A stretch of DNA of 64,000 nt, from the NCBI GenBank assembly GCA_021372725.1, contig JAJFTV010000071.1, forward strand, positions 51,722-115,721, written 5' to 3'. This document shows, piece by piece, positions 61,741-64,000 of the stretch. How positions within the stretch are numbered: position 1 is the stretch's first letter; the number at the start of each line of letters is the position of its first letter. The notes beneath the pieces were generated by a model that was not told the origin of the DNA, ran no database searches, and saw only the letters and a list, made by a program, of their open reading frames with translations. The translations under genes were made by a program, and so were the position numbers. Origin of the DNA: Chloroflexota bacterium (GTDB lineage: Bacteria > Chloroflexota > Anaerolineae > Anaerolineales > Anaerolineaceae).

Positions 61741-63015
61741 GTGACCTCCAACTCAATCAAATCAACGAAAAACCGTTTGCAAAGTTTCAAGAATAAATAT
61801 TCACGACAATTCTGGATCATTTTTGGGGGGCAAATATTCAGCGTTGTGGGAACGAGCCTGACCTGGCCGTTCCTGACCATTTACCTGCGCGAGACCTTCG
61901 GCCTTCCACTTACAACAATCACTTTTCTCATATCTCTTGAATCCGTGATGACCGTCCTCTCCACGATCCTGGTCGGACCGTACATGGATCGCCATGGCCG
62001 GAAACCCATCATGGTCATCAGTGTTTTCGTCAATTCCCTGTCGTTCGTTGCGCTTTCCCTGGCCAAAACGCTTCCGGCTTTTGTGGTCATCATGATCCTG
62101 CGCGGGTTGTTTACACAGCTCTATCGGGTAGGTACCAACACCATGGTGACGGATATCACCAGTGAAGAAGACCGCTATGAAGCCTTTTCCCTTACCCGCA
62201 CCAGTGCCAACATTGGCTTCGCGGTTGGTCCAGCGATAGGTGGATTTATCGCCACGGTTTCGATTCAGTTGAGTATGAGTATCAGTGCAGTGGTGCTGGC
62301 AATTGTGACAGTCATCACCATTTTTGGAGTTAAGGAAACCCTGCCAAAACAGAATATCCCGGAAACCAAAAGCGGTTTTGGCATGTTGGGGGGTTACCGG
62401 AACATTATCAAGGACAAACCATTTCTTGTATTCATCGTAGCCGATATTTGCGTAACGATGGGTATGGTGAACATGTTCAACCTGTTGTCTGTCTACGCAA
62501 AGGAAAACTTTGGCATTCCGGAAAGTCAGTATGGTTTCATCATGACCGTCAATGCGATGATGGCTGTCACACTGCAACTGCCCGTCACTAGCATCACCAG
62601 AAAAAAACCGGAATTCATTATGCTCGCCCTGGGTGCAGTGTTTTATGCAGTCGGGTTGGGTAGTGTAGCATGGGGTAACAGTTTTGGTGATTTTGTCATC
62701 AGCATGGTCATCATGACCATTGGCGAGCTGATTCTGCAGCCGATAGCCATGAGCGTGGTAGCCCGGTTTGCACCACCGGAACTGCGCGGTCGCTATATGA
62801 GCCTGTACAGCCTTACGGTGGGCGCTGCGCGCGGTATCGGGCCTCTTATTGGCGGGGTTTTAAATGATCAAATTGCGCCGGCAGCAATATGGTATGGTGC
62901 AGGGATCATGGCACTGGTAAGCGCCACGATATTTATTGGGATGCATCGCAACCAAACCCGCCAACAGGAATTAGACGCAGCCGGCGTGGAAGCCGGGCCG
63001 GGCAGCAGCCTGTAA
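61741..63015 (+). CDS. MFS transporter (drug-efflux-like)
   Basis: 424 aa, 12 helices. Motif A is DRHGRKP in the loop after helix 2; the GFAVGPAIGG block is motif C-like, typical of antiporters of the DHA1 type. The GTG start lacks a ribosome-binding site; a TATAAT element 7 bp upstream suggests a leaderless mRNA. Next gene is an ArsR-like regulator 188 bp on. Likely exports a toxic compound; substrate unknown. Confidence 0.85.
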   Translation: MTSNSIKSTKNRLQSFKNKYSRQFWIIFGGQIFSVVGTSLTWPFLTIYLRETFGLPLTTITFLISLESVMTVLSTILVGPYMDRHGRKPIMVISVFVNSLSFVALSLAKTLPAFVVIMILRGLFTQLYRVGTNTMVTDITSEEDRYEAFSLTRTSANIGFAVGPAIGGFIATVSIQLSMSISAVVLAIVTVITIFGVKETLPKQNIPETKSGFGMLGGYRNIIKDKPFLVFIVADICVTMGMVNMFNLLSVYAKENFGIPESQYGFIMTVNAMMAVTLQLPVTSITRKKPEFIMLALGAVFYAVGLGSVAWGNSFGDFVISMVIMTIGELILQPIAMSVVARFAPPELRGRYMSLYSLTVGAARGIGPLIGGVLNDQIAPAAIWYGAGIMALVSATIFIGMHRNQTRQQELDAAGVEAGPGSSL

Positions 63016-63131
63016 AAGAAGCCCTTCCTGCAAATAAGCAGCTTGTTGATCGAGTAAATTTGGTATAAACAGGCCCATCCAACCCTGTAAGTTTATTTCC
63101 CGTTGTGAGTGAATGTCTGAATCCAAATATC

Positions 63132-63159
63132 TTGACAATCGTCACGATTATTGTATAAT
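63132..63159 (+). promoter_or_regulatory. Promoter of the ArsR-like gene with an internal palindrome
   Basis: TTGACA (63132-63137), 16-nt spacer, TATAAT (63154-63159). The palindrome AATCGTCACGATT (63137-63149) fills the spacer and would be an ideal operator for autoregulation. Confidence 0.75.
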
Positions 63160-63203
63160 TTTCTTTATCATTTTAATAAATTTAAATGATATAAGGATTT
63201 AAA

Positions 63204-63818
63204 ATGACCACTTCATCTGATGCGGTTGTCATGATTAATGATCTTGAGACACTGCGAGTGATCAGCGATCCCCTGCGTTTGAAAATATTCCGTAAGGTCA
63301 GTCAATTCAACCGCGACGGCGAATTGTGCAGCGTCAAACAAATTTCTGACGAGTTGGAAATACCGTCTGCCAAACTGTACTACCATTTCAAACTTCTTGA
63401 GGGTCATGGGCTGCTGCAGGTAGCAGAAACGCGCATCGTTTCCGGTATTCTGGAAAAACTCTATCGTGTGCCTGCTCATCGAATTTCAGTTTCGGTTGAA
63501 TTGTTGGGCAGCGAGGAAGATCAGGAAACACTATATCCCATGTTTGCCGGTTTGATCAATGAGGTGCTGGACGATATCCATTTCGCTTTATCCACGTCGA
63601 AAAACGAAAATATCCAAAATGATCTTGCCGTATCCAGGGAAAGTATTCGTCTCCCAAAAAACCGCATCGCCAAATTATCACAAAAACTGGAAGAGATCCT
63701 GAAAGAAATGGAAAAGGAGGAAAACCTGACACCTGAAGAGGATACCTCCATGTACACATTCTTTTATGCCTGGTTTCCGGAGGTGAAAGGTCGAAAAGAA
63801 AGAGGAGAGCAGGTATGA
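63204..63818 (+). CDS. ArsR-like winged-helix transcriptional regulator
   Basis: 204 aa. The HTH region is LETLRVISDPLRLKIFRKVS, then VKQISDELEIPSAKLYYHFK and LLEGHGLLQVAETR, as in ArsR/HTH_20-type regulators. The C-terminal 110 residues are mostly helical and charged, without obvious metal-binding Cys. Its promoter overlaps a perfect palindrome, so autoregulation is probable. The ATGA overlap with the TPR gene means the two are cotranslated. Confidence 0.85.
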   Translation: MTTSSDAVVMINDLETLRVISDPLRLKIFRKVSQFNRDGELCSVKQISDELEIPSAKLYYHFKLLEGHGLLQVAETRIVSGILEKLYRVPAHRISVSVELLGSEEDQETLYPMFAGLINEVLDDIHFALSTSKNENIQNDLAVSRESIRLPKNRIAKLSQKLEEILKEMEKEENLTPEEDTSMYTFFYAWFPEVKGRKERGEQV

Positions 63819-64000
63819 CCGTAGAGAATAAACCCGTAGAGAAAACTCGCCAACAACTGGTAAATGAAATCAATACTGCCAGGCAAGCTTTCGAAGCCCG
63901 TCCAAGCCAGGCAGAAACCTGTTACCAATTGGCACAATTGTTATTCCAGGCTGGTGATTTTTGGGAAGCCCAGGCTCTGCTGCAGCCGCACCGTGAAACA
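63815..64000 (+). CDS. Tetratricopeptide-repeat protein (5' part)
   Basis: The ATG at 63815 overlaps the TGA of the regulator. The first 62 residues are MTVENKPVEKTRQQLVNEIN and onwards, with a TPR-like helix pair (CYQLAQLLFQAGDFWEAQAL). The gene continues beyond the window, so its length and full domain content are not known. Confidence 0.65.
   Translation, partial: MTVENKPVEKTRQQLVNEINTARQAFEARPSQAETCYQLAQLLFQAGDFWEAQALLQPHRET

Noticed and set aside
61801..62577. A 258-codon minus-strand ORF over the MFS gene
   Set aside because: His/Asp-rich shadow of a 12-helix transporter; no ribosome-binding site.
1..64000. tRNA and rRNA genes, insertion sequences, prophage
   Set aside because: I saw no T-loop/acceptor combinations, rRNA signatures, transposase or phage genes when reading both strands by eye; a tRNAscan or Infernal run would be decisive.

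Overview
The window reads as chromosome from a mesophilic, anaerobic or microaerophilic bacterium, most likely Chloroflexota and plausibly class Anaerolineae. The reasons are moderate GC content, a Gram-positive-type SOS box (GAAC-N4-GTTC) at lexA, surface lipoproteins with Thr/Pro-rich linkers and valine-threonine-arginine repeats, a cyclic-2,3-diphosphoglycerate-synthase-like GTPase, an AmrS radical SAM enzyme, a flavodiiron protein and a multi-PAS diguanylate cyclase. The assignment is inferred from gene content. I saw no rRNA, tRNA, CRISPR array, prophage or insertion sequence.

Layout. 1-8.5 kb: a CAP-domain surface protein, a lipoprotein, then a four-gene minus-strand ABC export operon (two ATPases, an 804-aa FtsX/MacB-type permease, a HlyD-type lipoprotein adaptor) transcribed divergently from a TetR regulator, with a good promoter and a terminator. 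8.5-12.3 kb: membrane proteins, including a tandem paralogous pair, a small hypothetical protein and a DinB protein. 12.3-14.5 kb: a compact redox operon (Rieske, glutaredoxin, ferredoxin:thioredoxin-reductase-like protein, Rieske, LigB-type dioxygenase). 14.8-18.3 kb: a decayed stretch with a truncated DUF62 gene, a DinB remnant and two copies of an intergenic repeat around a DUF4256 gene.

18.3-25.6 kb (plus strand): lactate permease, cysteine-synthase-like enzyme, aldo/keto reductase, CPA2 antiporter with a PII-like partner, DUF6504 protein, MsrA and bacterioferritin. 25.8-40 kb (mostly minus strand): cpgS-like GTPase, a SagB-type oxidoreductase on the plus strand, AmrS, a serine hydrolase, an alpha/beta-hydrolase lipoprotein, a phosphatase/AIR-synthase/ACT-domain operon, a membrane protein, glutamate dehydrogenase and GatB. 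40-50.8 kb: flavodiiron protein, phosphatase-like protein, M19 dipeptidase, ABC-F protein, Rrf2 regulator, RNase HI, LexA, AlaX-type editing protein, DUF2807 and LiaF-like proteins. 50.9-64 kb: an unusual B12-binding/opine-dehydrogenase-family pair, thiolase, diguanylate cyclase, a large PBP1-like protein with degraded catalytic motifs, an MFS transporter, an ArsR-like regulator and the start of a TPR protein.

Themes. Oxygen and redox defence recurs (flavodiiron protein, bacterioferritin, MsrA, the Rieske/Grx/FTR operon, Rrf2). Gene decay is also notable: at least six recognisable remnants (nitroreductase, URO-D, DUF62, DinB, M19, A-type flavoprotein) lie between intact genes, alongside GC-rich intergenic repeats and several perfect long stem-loops. 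The strongest candidates for new biology are the Rieske-Grx-FTR-Rieske-dioxygenase operon, the B12-binding/opine-dehydrogenase pair and the apparently dead PBP1-like protein.
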